64,000 bases of DNA. It comes from Sphingopyxis sp. QXT-31 (lineage in GTDB: Bacteria > Pseudomonadota > Alphaproteobacteria > Sphingomonadales > Sphingomonadaceae). Positions 17,452-24,706 of this stretch are shown here, piece after piece. Every line of letters starts with the position of its first letter. Within the stretch, counting starts at the first letter, position 1. The translations under genes were made by a program, and so were the position numbers. The stretch spans positions 310,001 to 374,000 of the forward strand of contig NZ_CP019449.1 of assembly GCF_001984035.1 (NCBI RefSeq). Reading direction: 5' to 3'. Below the pieces are notes generated by a model, which saw only the letters and a list, made by a program, of their open reading frames with translations, had not been told where the DNA came from and searched no databases.

Positions 17452-17864
17452 GCGCCGCGAGCAAGAAAGGAGGGCAGCGCCTTTGGGCGCTGTTCACCGC
17501 CACGCCGCTCCTGTCCGATACCGAGCAATGGTCTGCGCTAGTCGAGGGGCGCAACATGCTCCCGGCAGAGCAGCGCCAGCCGAGGGAGCCGGAGAAGCCG
17601 AAGGGGCCGGGGTGGGACACCGACAACCCGCCGCCGCGTCATTGCGCCTTCGCGCAGCGCGGTCACGATCATCTGACGGTTTACTTCATCTTCGCGAATT
17701 GCACAGCGGCGCAGGCCGCAAGGCTTCGCAAGGCGATGCAGGAAGGCGCGGACACGTCCGATTGGGAATGGCCGCTGACACACGCGCCCAAGATCATTCA
17801 GCGCCTTAGCTGGAACGAGCGGCAAGAGGCGTGGCGCCTGTTTGGCGAAGGGGGCCAGCCGTGA
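17448..17864 (+). CDS. Hypothetical early protein 5
   Basis: A 138-aa protein (MSAASKKGGQRLWALFTATP). It has a proline-rich middle (REPEKPKGPGWDTDNPPP) and an aromatic-rich second half (HDHLTVYFIFANCT, DWEWPLTHAPKI). Unknown function. ATGA overlap at the start, GTGA overlap at the end. Confidence 0.7.
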   Translation: MSAASKKGGQRLWALFTATPLLSDTEQWSALVEGRNMLPAEQRQPREPEKPKGPGWDTDNPPPRHCAFAQRGHDHLTVYFIFANCTAAQAARLRKAMQEGADTSDWEWPLTHAPKIIQRLSWNERQEAWRLFGEGGQP

Positions 17865-18247
17865 GCGCCCGCATGGTCGTCTATGTCGGTCGGGGGCAAT
17901 CGCTCCCGGCAGATATAGCCCTTTCGCTTATCCCGTCGCTGCCGCGTCCCGCGCTCGAAAGGCTTGTGCAGCGCCTTATCGACGGGCTGGACGATATGGA
18001 CGCGCCCGCCGAGGATATGGAGGATGACGACCCCGCAGGCATGATGGACGAGGACGAGCTAACCACCGGGCCCGGTGTCTTTGTCGAGCATGGCACTTTC
18101 TATCGTGGTAGCGGCTGCCCGATCGCTGACCCCGGCGAATTGGGATGCACCGACTTGCCTATGGTGACCCATGACGGCGAGGATCAAACCGTCGTCGTCC
18201 TGCCCGCGCCGAGAGAGATCGAGCCTTACCGGTTTCGCGTGAGCTGA
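17861..18247 (+). CDS. Hypothetical early protein 6
   Basis: A 128-aa acidic protein (MSARMVVYVGRGQSLPADIA). A DDMDAPAEDMEDDDPAG segment near residue 48 is extremely acidic, which is seen in DNA mimics and in chaperone-type linkers but is not diagnostic. The second half has PGVFVEHGTFYRGSGCPIAD. It is the last gene before a strong terminator. The GTG start lies in the overlap with the previous stop. Confidence 0.7.
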   Translation: MSARMVVYVGRGQSLPADIALSLIPSLPRPALERLVQRLIDGLDDMDAPAEDMEDDDPAGMMDEDELTTGPGVFVEHGTFYRGSGCPIADPGELGCTDLPMVTHDGEDQTVVVLPAPREIEPYRFRVS

Positions 18248-18271
18248 TCCAACCGGCGCCAGTTACTTTGA

Positions 18272-18301
18272 AGGCGGGGGTTTCGGCCCCCGCCTTTTTT
18301 T
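18272..18301 (+). terminator. Rho-independent terminator of early operon
   Basis: GGCGGGGG and CCCCCGCC form a perfect 8-bp stem with loop TTTCGG, followed by seven T. It ends the operon that starts at 16252. Confidence 0.9.
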
Positions 18302-18342
18302 GTAACCTACGCCCCGGAGTGACGTCCGAGGGGATAGGTCAG

Positions 18343-19119
18343 GTGCTTCGCGGGTATTTCGACGACAGCGGGACGCATGGAGACTCTGAGATTGTTGTTT
18401 GGGCTGGCGTGATCGGCACCGAGAGCGCTTTTTCAAAGTTGGATAATGCGTGGCGCAAAATGCTGGCCGAGCCGCTGCCGGGGAAGCCTGCGCTACGGAA
18501 ATTCAGCTTGGGTGATTGCAGATCGGCCCAAGGCGAATTCAAAGACTACCGCCCTGTAGAGCGAGACGCGCTCCGGTATGAGGTCCGGCAGATAATCGCC
18601 GCCGCGGACCTTCACAGCATTGCCTACTGCATCCCGATAGCGACATATGACCGCATAATCCGCGGGCGGGTGCGAAAGGCGTACGGGCCGCCAGACGGCG
18701 TGGCGTTCGCGTCCTGCGCAGACTATGCACTCCAAGTCGCCGAGACACTCCGAGGCTCCCCTATCGCGTGCATATTTGATCAGGGCCAAGAGCGCCCTTG
18801 GCTCACTGCATTTCTGCGCGCAGCCGAGGAAAGGGCAAGTGCCAAAGGTATTACAACATCATACTCATTCGGTGCGGTTATAGATCATTGCGGGCTACAG
18901 GCAGCCGATACCATCGCGACAGAGCACTACTGGCAATACAAGAGGAATGCTGGCGCCGATGTGCCCGTGAGCGATCCTCACTTTGACAGCCTGCTGAGGC
19001 ACAACAAGCCAGCGGGCTGGATTTTACACGAAGCGGATTTGCAGAGATTGCGGCGTGACTATCTGAGGGAGCGTCCGTTGCGAGACTACCTGAAAACGGC
19101 AAAAAAGAGGTACGATTAA
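18343..19119 (+). CDS. DUF3800 protein
   Basis: A 258-aa protein with the DUF3800 signature: an N-terminal RGYFDDSGTHGDSE with paired acidic residues and a C-terminal DHCGLQAADTIATEHYW. The family is thought to have an RNase H-like fold and is frequent in mobile elements and next to defence genes; its substrate is unknown. The GTG start follows GAGGGG. The longer frame would begin inside the preceding terminator and is rejected. GC content is lower than in neighbouring genes, and it stands alone between a terminator and the probable origin. I read it as cargo. Confidence 0.8.
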   Translation: MLRGYFDDSGTHGDSEIVVWAGVIGTESAFSKLDNAWRKMLAEPLPGKPALRKFSLGDCRSAQGEFKDYRPVERDALRYEVRQIIAAADLHSIAYCIPIATYDRIIRGRVRKAYGPPDGVAFASCADYALQVAETLRGSPIACIFDQGQERPWLTAFLRAAEERASAKGITTSYSFGAVIDHCGLQAADTIATEHYWQYKRNAGADVPVSDPHFDSLLRHNKPAGWILHEADLQRLRRDYLRERPLRDYLKTAKKRYD

Positions 19120-19752
19120 GCCGGTCGCGTGAGTTGCCCTCAATCTGGTTTTTGTTCCGCTTGCACAGGTCGGCAAATTTGCCGAGGCTCGGCCCCGCTG
19201 GTCGGCGCCCGTCGTAGGAAGCAGGTGCCTCAGGGCGCGGCGTCGGGTCTCACTGTAAACTCTTACAGTGAGGGTCGCGCCCGCCAGTCACGGCCCGCCT
19301 ATACTGCCTCGCAAAATTCAGCCGCTTATAACGCGCGGGCGCGATACATGCCGCAGACCTTAGGGTATCTTAGGGTGCCAGCCGTTCGGCCTTGCCGTAA
19401 TCTTGCCGTCCTGGGGCTCGCCGATGTCAGGTTTTGTAAGGTCCGCGGTTTCAAGTTTTTTCAAGTCGCCTGCCCTTAATATAACGCGCGCGCGCCCGCG
19501 TTGGGCTGACAAAACTCCGGCCCCCTATACTGCCTGACAAAACTCGCCGCCTTAAACGCGCCCGCGCGTACTGCTCCACAAACCCCCACTTTTTACCCCC
19601 ACCTTGGATTTCATATTCTCGGACCCTGATCCCTACCCCCACCACCCACCCCCTATAAGGGGGGGTGGGGGTGGTGGGGAAACGGTCAGGAGGGATTGCC
19701 GACCCCCACTTTCCCCACTTTCCCCACCTTGATTTTGAAGTGGTGGGGAGGC
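19120..19752. other. Repeat-rich non-coding region, probable replication origin
   Basis: A 633-base gene-free stretch next to the helicase gene. It contains CACTGTAA/TTACAGTG (19251-19270), tandem CTTAGGGT copies near 19359-19378, and two related blocks starting CTATACTGCC at 19299 and 19525. A direct repeat CTGACAAAACTC lies at 19506 and 19534. A 47-bp C-rich/G-rich palindrome centred on CCCTATAAGG occupies 19633-19679, and several CCCCCACTTT-type repeats follow. The density of iteron-like repeats and the neighbouring RepA-type gene point to an origin; this is inference. Confidence 0.6.
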
Positions 19753-20997
19753 CTAGACTTCGGATGGATCGACCGCGTTGCCGACGACCACGAACGGGCG
19801 GTCATTGCCCTTGTTGTCAACGCGACGCTCGACCGCGAGCGCACCCGAGGCGAACCACGTCCGCAAGATTGCCTTGATCCGTCCCTTGTCCCGCTCAGCC
19901 GACAGGCAGGCCACTTCGGCGAGCGCATGGCCCACCCAATCTTTCGCCTGCACGCTCTCGCGATACTCCCCTGCCTTCACCCGCTGCTGCACCTCGTACA
20001 GATCGGCGGCGGTCAGGCCGTGGAATATGTCCGGCTTCTCCCACGGCGTCGCCACACCGACATAATCGGACGGCTCGCCATCCACGCCATTGCCGAGGCT
20101 CTGGCTTTCCAGCTTAATCCACGTCGCCGCGTCGGGCGGGGCCCGGTTGGCCTTGCCCATGTCGATCCGAACCAGCGACCGACGCAGTTGCGGGTCGGTA
20201 ATGCCCAATTCGTCTGCCTCCCGGTCTGACATGGGATTGATCGGAAGCACGACGCGGGCGGCATCGCGAAGCGCCACAGCCCCGCGCCCGTCCTCTGCCG
20301 TGACTTCGCGACCGCCGAGCTTCTTGGTATGGTGGACCAGCACGACCGCGCAGCCAGTGCTTTTGGCAAGGCGCTTCCATCGCTTCGTGATCGCGTCAAT
20401 CGCTCCGTTGTCGCTTTCCTGCGCTTGGTGGCTCGACACGAACGGGTCAACGGTGACCACCGCGATAGAGCGCGCCCGAATCGTCGCCTCAAGCTGCTGA
20501 AAGACGTCCTCAGCGAGGGCGAAACCGTCGCGATCCTCTGTTGCTGTGCAAAGGGGCTGGTCTAGCCCGCTATCGACCAGCAGGCGCCCCGCGCACTCGT
20601 CGGGACCGATGCCGTAGAACAGCGCCGCCGCCGAGATTTGCCGGTCAAGTTCCTCTTGCCCGTCCTCTAGGTTGTAGATCCACGCGGCTTGCGCTCCCCG
20701 AGGCAGAGCCTTCCCCAGCAGGGGGCGACCGGACGCGAGCGACAGGGCAATGGCGTTGCCGATCGTGCTCTTGCCCGTCCCCCCTGGCGCAATCACAACA
20801 GTGACCTCGCCGCGCAGCAGCCAATGGCCCATGAGCCAAGGGCGCGTCGGGATTTTCGACGGATCGGGCCAGCTATAAGGCGTGGCATTCAGCGGGCGTA
20901 GCGGTACGGTCGGTTTGCTGCCGACCACCCCCATACCGGGCATGAAATGCGGGCCGTCTATTTCGTCGGCAAGACTACGCGGCGGCGACATTAGCAT
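19753..20997 (-). CDS. RepA-type AAA/RecA-fold helicase
   Basis: A 414-aa replicative helicase of the plasmid/phage RepA class (AAA_25-like). Walker A is APGGTGKSTIGNAIAL near residue 70. The Walker B-like strand is SIAVVTVDPFVSSH, and the sensor-like VVLVHHTKK follows. The first 50 residues are a linker and the last 80 a helical tail. It would unwind DNA when the element replicates. The gene overlaps the upstream primase-like gene by 23 bases, and an ATG two codons in (20991) is an alternative start. It lies immediately beside the repeat-rich region. Confidence 0.85.
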   Translation of the reverse strand: MLMSPPRSLADEIDGPHFMPGMGVVGSKPTVPLRPLNATPYSWPDPSKIPTRPWLMGHWLLRGEVTVVIAPGGTGKSTIGNAIALSLASGRPLLGKALPRGAQAAWIYNLEDGQEELDRQISAAALFYGIGPDECAGRLLVDSGLDQPLCTATEDRDGFALAEDVFQQLEATIRARSIAVVTVDPFVSSHQAQESDNGAIDAITKRWKRLAKSTGCAVVLVHHTKKLGGREVTAEDGRGAVALRDAARVVLPINPMSDREADELGITDPQLRRSLVRIDMGKANRAPPDAATWIKLESQSLGNGVDGEPSDYVGVATPWEKPDIFHGLTAADLYEVQQRVKAGEYRESVQAKDWVGHALAEVACLSAERDKGRIKAILRTWFASGALAVERRVDNKGNDRPFVVVGNAVDPSEV

Positions 20998-21541
20998 TTC
21001 CCATCTCTACGGTTATCGGCGGCACGCGCCGGGGCTGCGACAAGCGTCTTCGCAGTCGGGCGGCAAGCATTGTCGTGTCGCAGAGGATTTCGTTCTGATC
21101 GCGCAGCGCGGCGACCTCGCAATCGGGCAGACCCCAATCAAGAATGCAGCAGGCTTGCCCCTCAGCGGCGATCCAAGCGAGCGGCGTTCCCACCACCAGC
21201 AGCTTGTCACCAGGCCAGACGCTACGCTCCATCACATCAGCCCCGAGGATCGACCCGCACCCCACCCGCCACCACCAGCGCGCAGGCTGAGACGAGCGAA
21301 AGGCAACAATGTCGATCAGCTCGCCGCGCTCGATCACCGGCACGACGAGCGCGGGCCTGCCTTCGGGATCGGGCCACCAGCGCCCAGCGTCGTCCGTGTC
21401 GATGCGCTCGACCCCGAACGGCATCTGACGCGACCCTAGCCCCGCCAAAGCGTCTGCGGACACTCCCAGCGCCAACAGGTGGTCGATGTGCGCCTGTCGC
21501 ACGTTCGACAGCGCGCGGCTGCAATCATCCAGCAGGGACAC
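20975..21541 (-). CDS. Primase-like (TOPRIM-type) protein
   Basis: A 188-aa protein encoded upstream of the helicase. It reads HIDHLLALGVSADALAGLGS, then ALVVPVIERGELIDIVAFRS and DKLLVVGTPLAWIAAEGQAC, an order that recalls the DnaG/TOPRIM helicase-partner proteins of satellites and phages. The usual EGxxD motif is degenerate (LVVGTPLAWIAAEG), so catalytic activity is doubtful. I chose the GTG at 21541, which overlaps the previous gene's end by 17 bases; the longer frame has an arginine/proline-rich, non-conserved look. Confidence 0.6.
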   Translation of the reverse strand: MSLLDDCSRALSNVRQAHIDHLLALGVSADALAGLGSRQMPFGVERIDTDDAGRWWPDPEGRPALVVPVIERGELIDIVAFRSSQPARWWWRVGCGSILGADVMERSVWPGDKLLVVGTPLAWIAAEGQACCILDWGLPDCEVAALRDQNEILCDTTMLAARLRRRLSQPRRVPPITVEMGNANVAAA

Positions 21542-21728
21542 GGGCGCCCCCTTTGGTTTCGTCGATGACGGGCAGCGACAGCAGCTTGGAGACCGTATCC
21601 GCAGCGGTGCAGGCCGAGAGATACCCGACATGGGTTTCCGCCACCAGCGGGCGGGGTGGGCCCGCGTCAGGAGGTAAGACCCTGACGCGGTACAGCACCC
21701 CGTCGCGGCTGAGATGGACCGCGGGCAT
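21525..21728 (-). CDS. Small hypothetical protein in replication operon
   Basis: A 67-aa protein (MPAVHLSRDGVLYRVRVLPP) of unknown function. ATG 21728 follows the upstream stop by one base (TGAAATG), so it is translationally coupled. The pattern YRVRVLPPDAGPPRPLVAET suggests a compact beta fold. Confidence 0.6.
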   Translation of the reverse strand: MPAVHLSRDGVLYRVRVLPPDAGPPRPLVAETHVGYLSACTAADTVSKLLSLPVIDETKGGARVPAG

Positions 21729-21729
21729 T

Positions 21730-22104
21730 TCAGGCAGCTTCCCCGAACAGGTCGCCTTGGCCGTCATCGCGCGTGACGTAACGAGCGGCAATCCAAAGGT
21801 TCACGGCAACGCCAGCCTCTCCCGGTGTGCGCTCACCCTTTTTTGCGATTTTGCCCTGTTTTTTGAGGTCGCTCAGTCTGGCGCGACAGATAGCAAGCTC
21901 GCTCCACGTCGCGCCGGGCGCGCGGAATACGGCATAGCTGCCAATCCCTTCAGGTCCGGCCTGCTCGACCACGGCGAGGGCGAAGGCGCATTGCGACAAT
22001 CGGGAGCCGTCGCGGTTGACCTTTCGGGCGCCGTCCTTGCTCGCGTCGTCATCGCGAAAGCCAGCCCCACGGGGATAGCGCGGCAGTTCATTATCGTTGC
22101 TCAT
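21730..22104 (-). CDS. Hypothetical protein, winged-helix-like
   Basis: A 124-aa protein. The segment LAVVEQAGPEGIGSYAVF, then WSELAICRARLSDLKKQGKIAKKGERTP, looks like a winged-helix domain (helix-helix-recognition helix followed by a basic wing). It may bind the origin or a promoter. ATG overlaps the upstream stop (ATGA). Function unassigned. Confidence 0.6.
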   Translation of the reverse strand: MSNDNELPRYPRGAGFRDDDASKDGARKVNRDGSRLSQCAFALAVVEQAGPEGIGSYAVFRAPGATWSELAICRARLSDLKKQGKIAKKGERTPGEAGVAVNLWIAARYVTRDDGQGDLFGEAA

Positions 22105-22301
22105 TTGGCATCTCCCGCCAAAGGGGGGTGGCCGTTGCGTTCAAGCAAGAGCGCAAGCCAGTCCCGTTGTTTCATGGAAAGGGGGCGATCCGCGCAGCAG
22201 CATTGCCCAAGGAATGAACCATTGCGCCAATTGAGCTTGGCCTCAGGATCGTTCAGCAAGGCGAGCGCGGCAGCGCGCACGGTGGGAAAGGCGGCGCTCA
22301 C
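22101..22301 (-). CDS. Small hypothetical protein
   Basis: A 66-aa protein with LLNDPEAKLNWRNGSFLGQC and PLSMKQRDWLALLLERNG. Similar short segments occur in phage replication regions as I recall, with no known activity. The GTG at 22301 overlaps the upstream stop (GTGA), and the start reads GTGAGCGCCGCC as in the early operon. A longer frame starting at 22385 is rejected because it overlaps the upstream gene far more. Confidence 0.6.
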   Translation of the reverse strand: MSAAFPTVRAAALALLNDPEAKLNWRNGSFLGQCCCADRPLSMKQRDWLALLLERNGHPPLAGDAK

Positions 22302-22522
22302 GTCCGATGTTCCCGCTGCAACCGGGGATCGCGGCGAGGATAAGCCAGCCGCTTCCAAGTCGTGCGGGCGCCGCGCCAGCCGCATGACAGACGTTGCACT
22401 TCCGCGAAGGAGAGGCTATTCGACGGGAACCCAATGCCTGTCAGCTTGAGGGTTTCGAGCCGTCCCGCGCCAACGGGGCGGCTCATTCGTTTATGGGGCC
22501 GACGCCCTTTCGGATGCGGCAC
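22298..22522 (-). CDS. Small basic hypothetical protein
   Basis: A 74-aa strongly basic protein ending YPRRDPRLQREHRT, with a central TGIGFPSNSLSFAEVQRLSC. It starts at a GTG three bases after the HTH gene stop, or at an internal ATG (22486). It may bind nucleic acid. The GTGA overlap with the following gene supports the reading frame. Confidence 0.5.
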   Translation of the reverse strand: MPHPKGRRPHKRMSRPVGAGRLETLKLTGIGFPSNSLSFAEVQRLSCGWRGARTTWKRLAYPRRDPRLQREHRT

Positions 22523-22525
22523 GGG

Positions 22526-22723
22526 TCAAGCCGCCTCGCTCGTCGAGGTGCGGGCACCGGCAGCGGCCCAAGCGTCCAGATCGGCGCGGGCATACACGAC
22601 CCGGCGCGTTCCAAGGCGGCTCCACGTAGGCCCATCGCCGCGCACTCGCATATGGTTTAGGGTTGAGACGCCCATGCGCAGATATTGCGCCGCCTCTTCG
22701 GTGTTGAGATAATTCGGTTGCAT
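22526..22723 (-). CDS. Excisionase/AlpA-like HTH protein
   Basis: A 65-aa protein with MQPNYLNTEEAAQYLRMGVS, then HMRVRGDGPTWSRLGTRRVV and YARADLDAWA: the winged MerR-like fold of excisionases and AlpA regulators. It is transcribed in the same direction as, and downstream of, the integrase end of the element and heads the replication operon, as in P4- and PICI-type satellites. It probably controls excision or activates the operon. ATG 22723 was chosen; a longer frame starts 33 bases upstream. Confidence 0.8.
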   Translation of the reverse strand: MQPNYLNTEEAAQYLRMGVSTLNHMRVRGDGPTWSRLGTRRVVYARADLDAWAAAGARTSTSEAA

Positions 22724-22879
22724 GAAAGTCGGTCTCCGCTCGCCAGCAAGAGACAATCACTTGCGGCGACGGCATACCAACTAAGGCACGTTGCGGCCAA
22801 AGTCGCATCCACAAATTACCAGGCCGTTTATAGGGTTAAGCTACTGATCTTGCATGATAATCTGAGATAGTAGCAATGG

Positions 22880-24118
22880 CTACTTTGCGGCGCTGATCGG
22901 CACTACATTGTCACCAACGGCAAGCAGGCCCGCCACATGCCCGCCCCATGTCGCCAGCGCTTCCCGCTTTTCGTCGGCGAAGGCGTACCGCTGATAAGTG
23001 CCAGCCACCCCGGCCTTGCGACGATTCTGGATAGCCTCGATCCAGTCGGACGGGATGCGCAGCCGTTGCAGGCCTGTTGCAACCGAGCGCCGCAGATCGT
23101 GGAAGCGCCAAGGCAGCACGGGCGCCGCGTCATCCTCGATAAGGTCGGCAATCTCACCGTCTAGCTTGCGCTTCGCCTTGGAATAGCCCGAGACGTGCGA
23201 CTTGCCGCCGTCAGTGGTCAGGACGTAACCCTTGCGAGGCCAAGCCTCACCGCCCGCCAGCGCGTCCAATTCAGCGACCGCTTGCGGCGACAGGGGAACA
23301 AGATGCTCCCTGTTGTTTTTCGCCCTGGCACTCGGCAGCAGCCATTCGCCGCGGTCGCGGTCAAGTTCCTGCCATTCGAGCGCGGCAACCTCGTCCCGGC
23401 GCTGCCCGGTGAGCAGCAGCAGGCGAACCAGCGCGCAGAAGGCGCGGGGCAGCTCGTCGCTCGCGATCCATACTAGGCGCAGTTCATTGTCGGAAAGCAC
23501 GCGGTCACGACTGGCGACCGGCTTAGGCGCTTCGACACCCTCTAGCGGGTTGCGGTCAATCTCACCCCGGCCTTGCGACCAGCGGAACAGGCGATGTGCG
23601 ACGGCGTAGACATTGCGGCGCATGGCAGGCCCGCCCTTGAGGTCATCGAGCAGCGCGACAATCTCTTGCCCCGTGATCGACGGCAGCGCCCGCTTGCCCA
23701 GCTTGGGACGCAGATGCAGCCGGAGCGCATCCTTGACGAACCCGCCCGACTTTACCCACCGCTTAGGCACTTCCAATGTCTCGAACCGATCCGCGACCGC
23801 ATCAAAGGTTAGGTCCGTAGCTTCGCGGACACGCTGGCGCTTATCGTCGGCGGGGTTTTTGCCTTGGCTTACCAGCATCAATAGGCGCTTTGCCTCGGCC
23901 TCAGCAGCGGCAGGCGTCCAAGCGCCATGCGAGCCGATAGTATAGCGCCGAGTCGTGGCGCCCCTGCCACCCATGCGATATTGCAGCAGATAGACCCGCT
24001 TGCCCGCCGGGGTGATCTTGACCCCGAAGCCGCGCGTGTCGGTGTCCCATAGGAAGGCGTCCCGATCCCCGGCTTGCATCGCATCCACAGAGCGCTTCGT
24101 GATCTTTCCTTGTGCCAT
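22880..24118 (-). CDS. Tyrosine recombinase (site-specific integrase)
   Basis: A 412-aa integrase of the P4/DUF4102 type. The N-terminal arm-binding domain has KITKRSVDAMQAGDRDAFLW and GFGVKITPAGKRVYLLQYRM. The catalytic domain has box I arginine in LTGQRRDEVAALEW, the HDLRRSVATGL box and the terminal GTYQRYAF with the nucleophilic tyrosine. It starts 138 bases inside attR, the usual place for enzymes that target tRNA genes. ATG 24118 is chosen; the longer frame runs into the attachment flank. It should catalyse integration at tRNA-Arg. Confidence 0.93.
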   Translation of the reverse strand: MAQGKITKRSVDAMQAGDRDAFLWDTDTRGFGVKITPAGKRVYLLQYRMGGRGATTRRYTIGSHGAWTPAAAEAEAKRLLMLVSQGKNPADDKRQRVREATDLTFDAVADRFETLEVPKRWVKSGGFVKDALRLHLRPKLGKRALPSITGQEIVALLDDLKGGPAMRRNVYAVAHRLFRWSQGRGEIDRNPLEGVEAPKPVASRDRVLSDNELRLVWIASDELPRAFCALVRLLLLTGQRRDEVAALEWQELDRDRGEWLLPSARAKNNREHLVPLSPQAVAELDALAGGEAWPRKGYVLTTDGGKSHVSGYSKAKRKLDGEIADLIEDDAAPVLPWRFHDLRRSVATGLQRLRIPSDWIEAIQNRRKAGVAGTYQRYAFADEKREALATWGGHVAGLLAVGDNVVPISAAK

Positions 24119-24255
24119 TCGCAAGCACATAGCAATCACGCGAGCGGCAAGCAACGACAACGTAGGGCAACCCGCAATATGATGGGGCGCGGAATTGCGA
24201 GGTTTAAGGGTGACAGGAACAATCGGCGGCAACTCGCGACAACGCAGACCACAAA

Positions 24256-24301
24256 ACTACGAATCTGAGGGTCGGACGTTCGAATCGTTCCGGGTGCGCC
24301 A
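24256..24301. repeat. attR, 46-bp direct repeat
   Basis: Perfect copy of 6594-6639, from the tRNA-Arg anticodon loop to CCA. It lacks the 5' half of the tRNA and is therefore only an attachment remnant. Confidence 0.95.
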
Positions 24302-24706
24302 TTTTCCTCAACGCCCCGTTATCAGGCCGGTTTTCGGCCCCGGGCGGCTTGTGCGCGAGGGGCGACGGGGCCGCGCCGGCGCTGCCGATGTTGGCCGCGA
24401 GGCCCGATGCAAGTGGATGAATACCCCGGGCAATACGTCCGAAACGTCTCGCGGTTTTTGATCGCGGGGCCTGTTATACCCCCCAGGCAGACGTCCGTGG
24501 CCGCTCCCGCGATCAACCGCCTATAGTGCGATTCGCGGCGAATTTACAGTATTGTCATTATGCCGATCGGCGCGCCGCTATTGTGCCGATCGGCGCTGTT
24601 TCTTGGCCCATCGGACAAGCCACGCATAGCTATGCCTGGTTGCCAGCCGCGGGGCCCTCGGCCAGTCTGCAAAGCGGGACAAGGCGCGGCCGCGCAAGGG
24701 AGAGAT
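24302..24706. other. Gene-free core flank before glk
   Basis: About 400 bases between attR and glucokinase. GGCCGGTTTTCGGCC near 24325 may be the original tRNA terminator. Two copies of TGCCGATCGGCGC lie at about 24560 and 24586 as small palindromes upstream of glk. No gene seen. Confidence 0.5.

Larger units (their letters stand above)
6594..24301. mobile_element. Integrated phage-satellite-like element in tRNA-Arg
   Basis: A 17.7-kb element bounded by a perfect 46-bp direct repeat of the tRNA-Arg 3' half, with its tyrosine recombinase next to the right end. It holds an ejection-protein operon (14588-6725, minus), a repressor/operator region (15588-16162), a coupled early operon (16252-18247, plus), a DUF3800 gene, a probable origin (19120-19752) and a replication/excision operon (22723-19753, minus). 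No terminase, portal, capsid, tail or lysis enzyme gene is recognisable. Codon usage is less extreme than in the flanking core genes. It is either a satellite with its own ejection proteins or a prophage that lost its head and packaging genes. Confidence 0.85.

Noticed and set aside
19633..19679. CRISPR-like or intrinsic-terminator reading of the C/G palindrome
   Set aside because: No repeated spacers, and no T-run follows; an origin or protein-binding role fits the context better.
6640..24255. Simple decayed prophage
   Set aside because: Not excluded, but the intact overlapping frames, paired operators and complete replication/integration set argue for an element under selection; listed as the main alternative.
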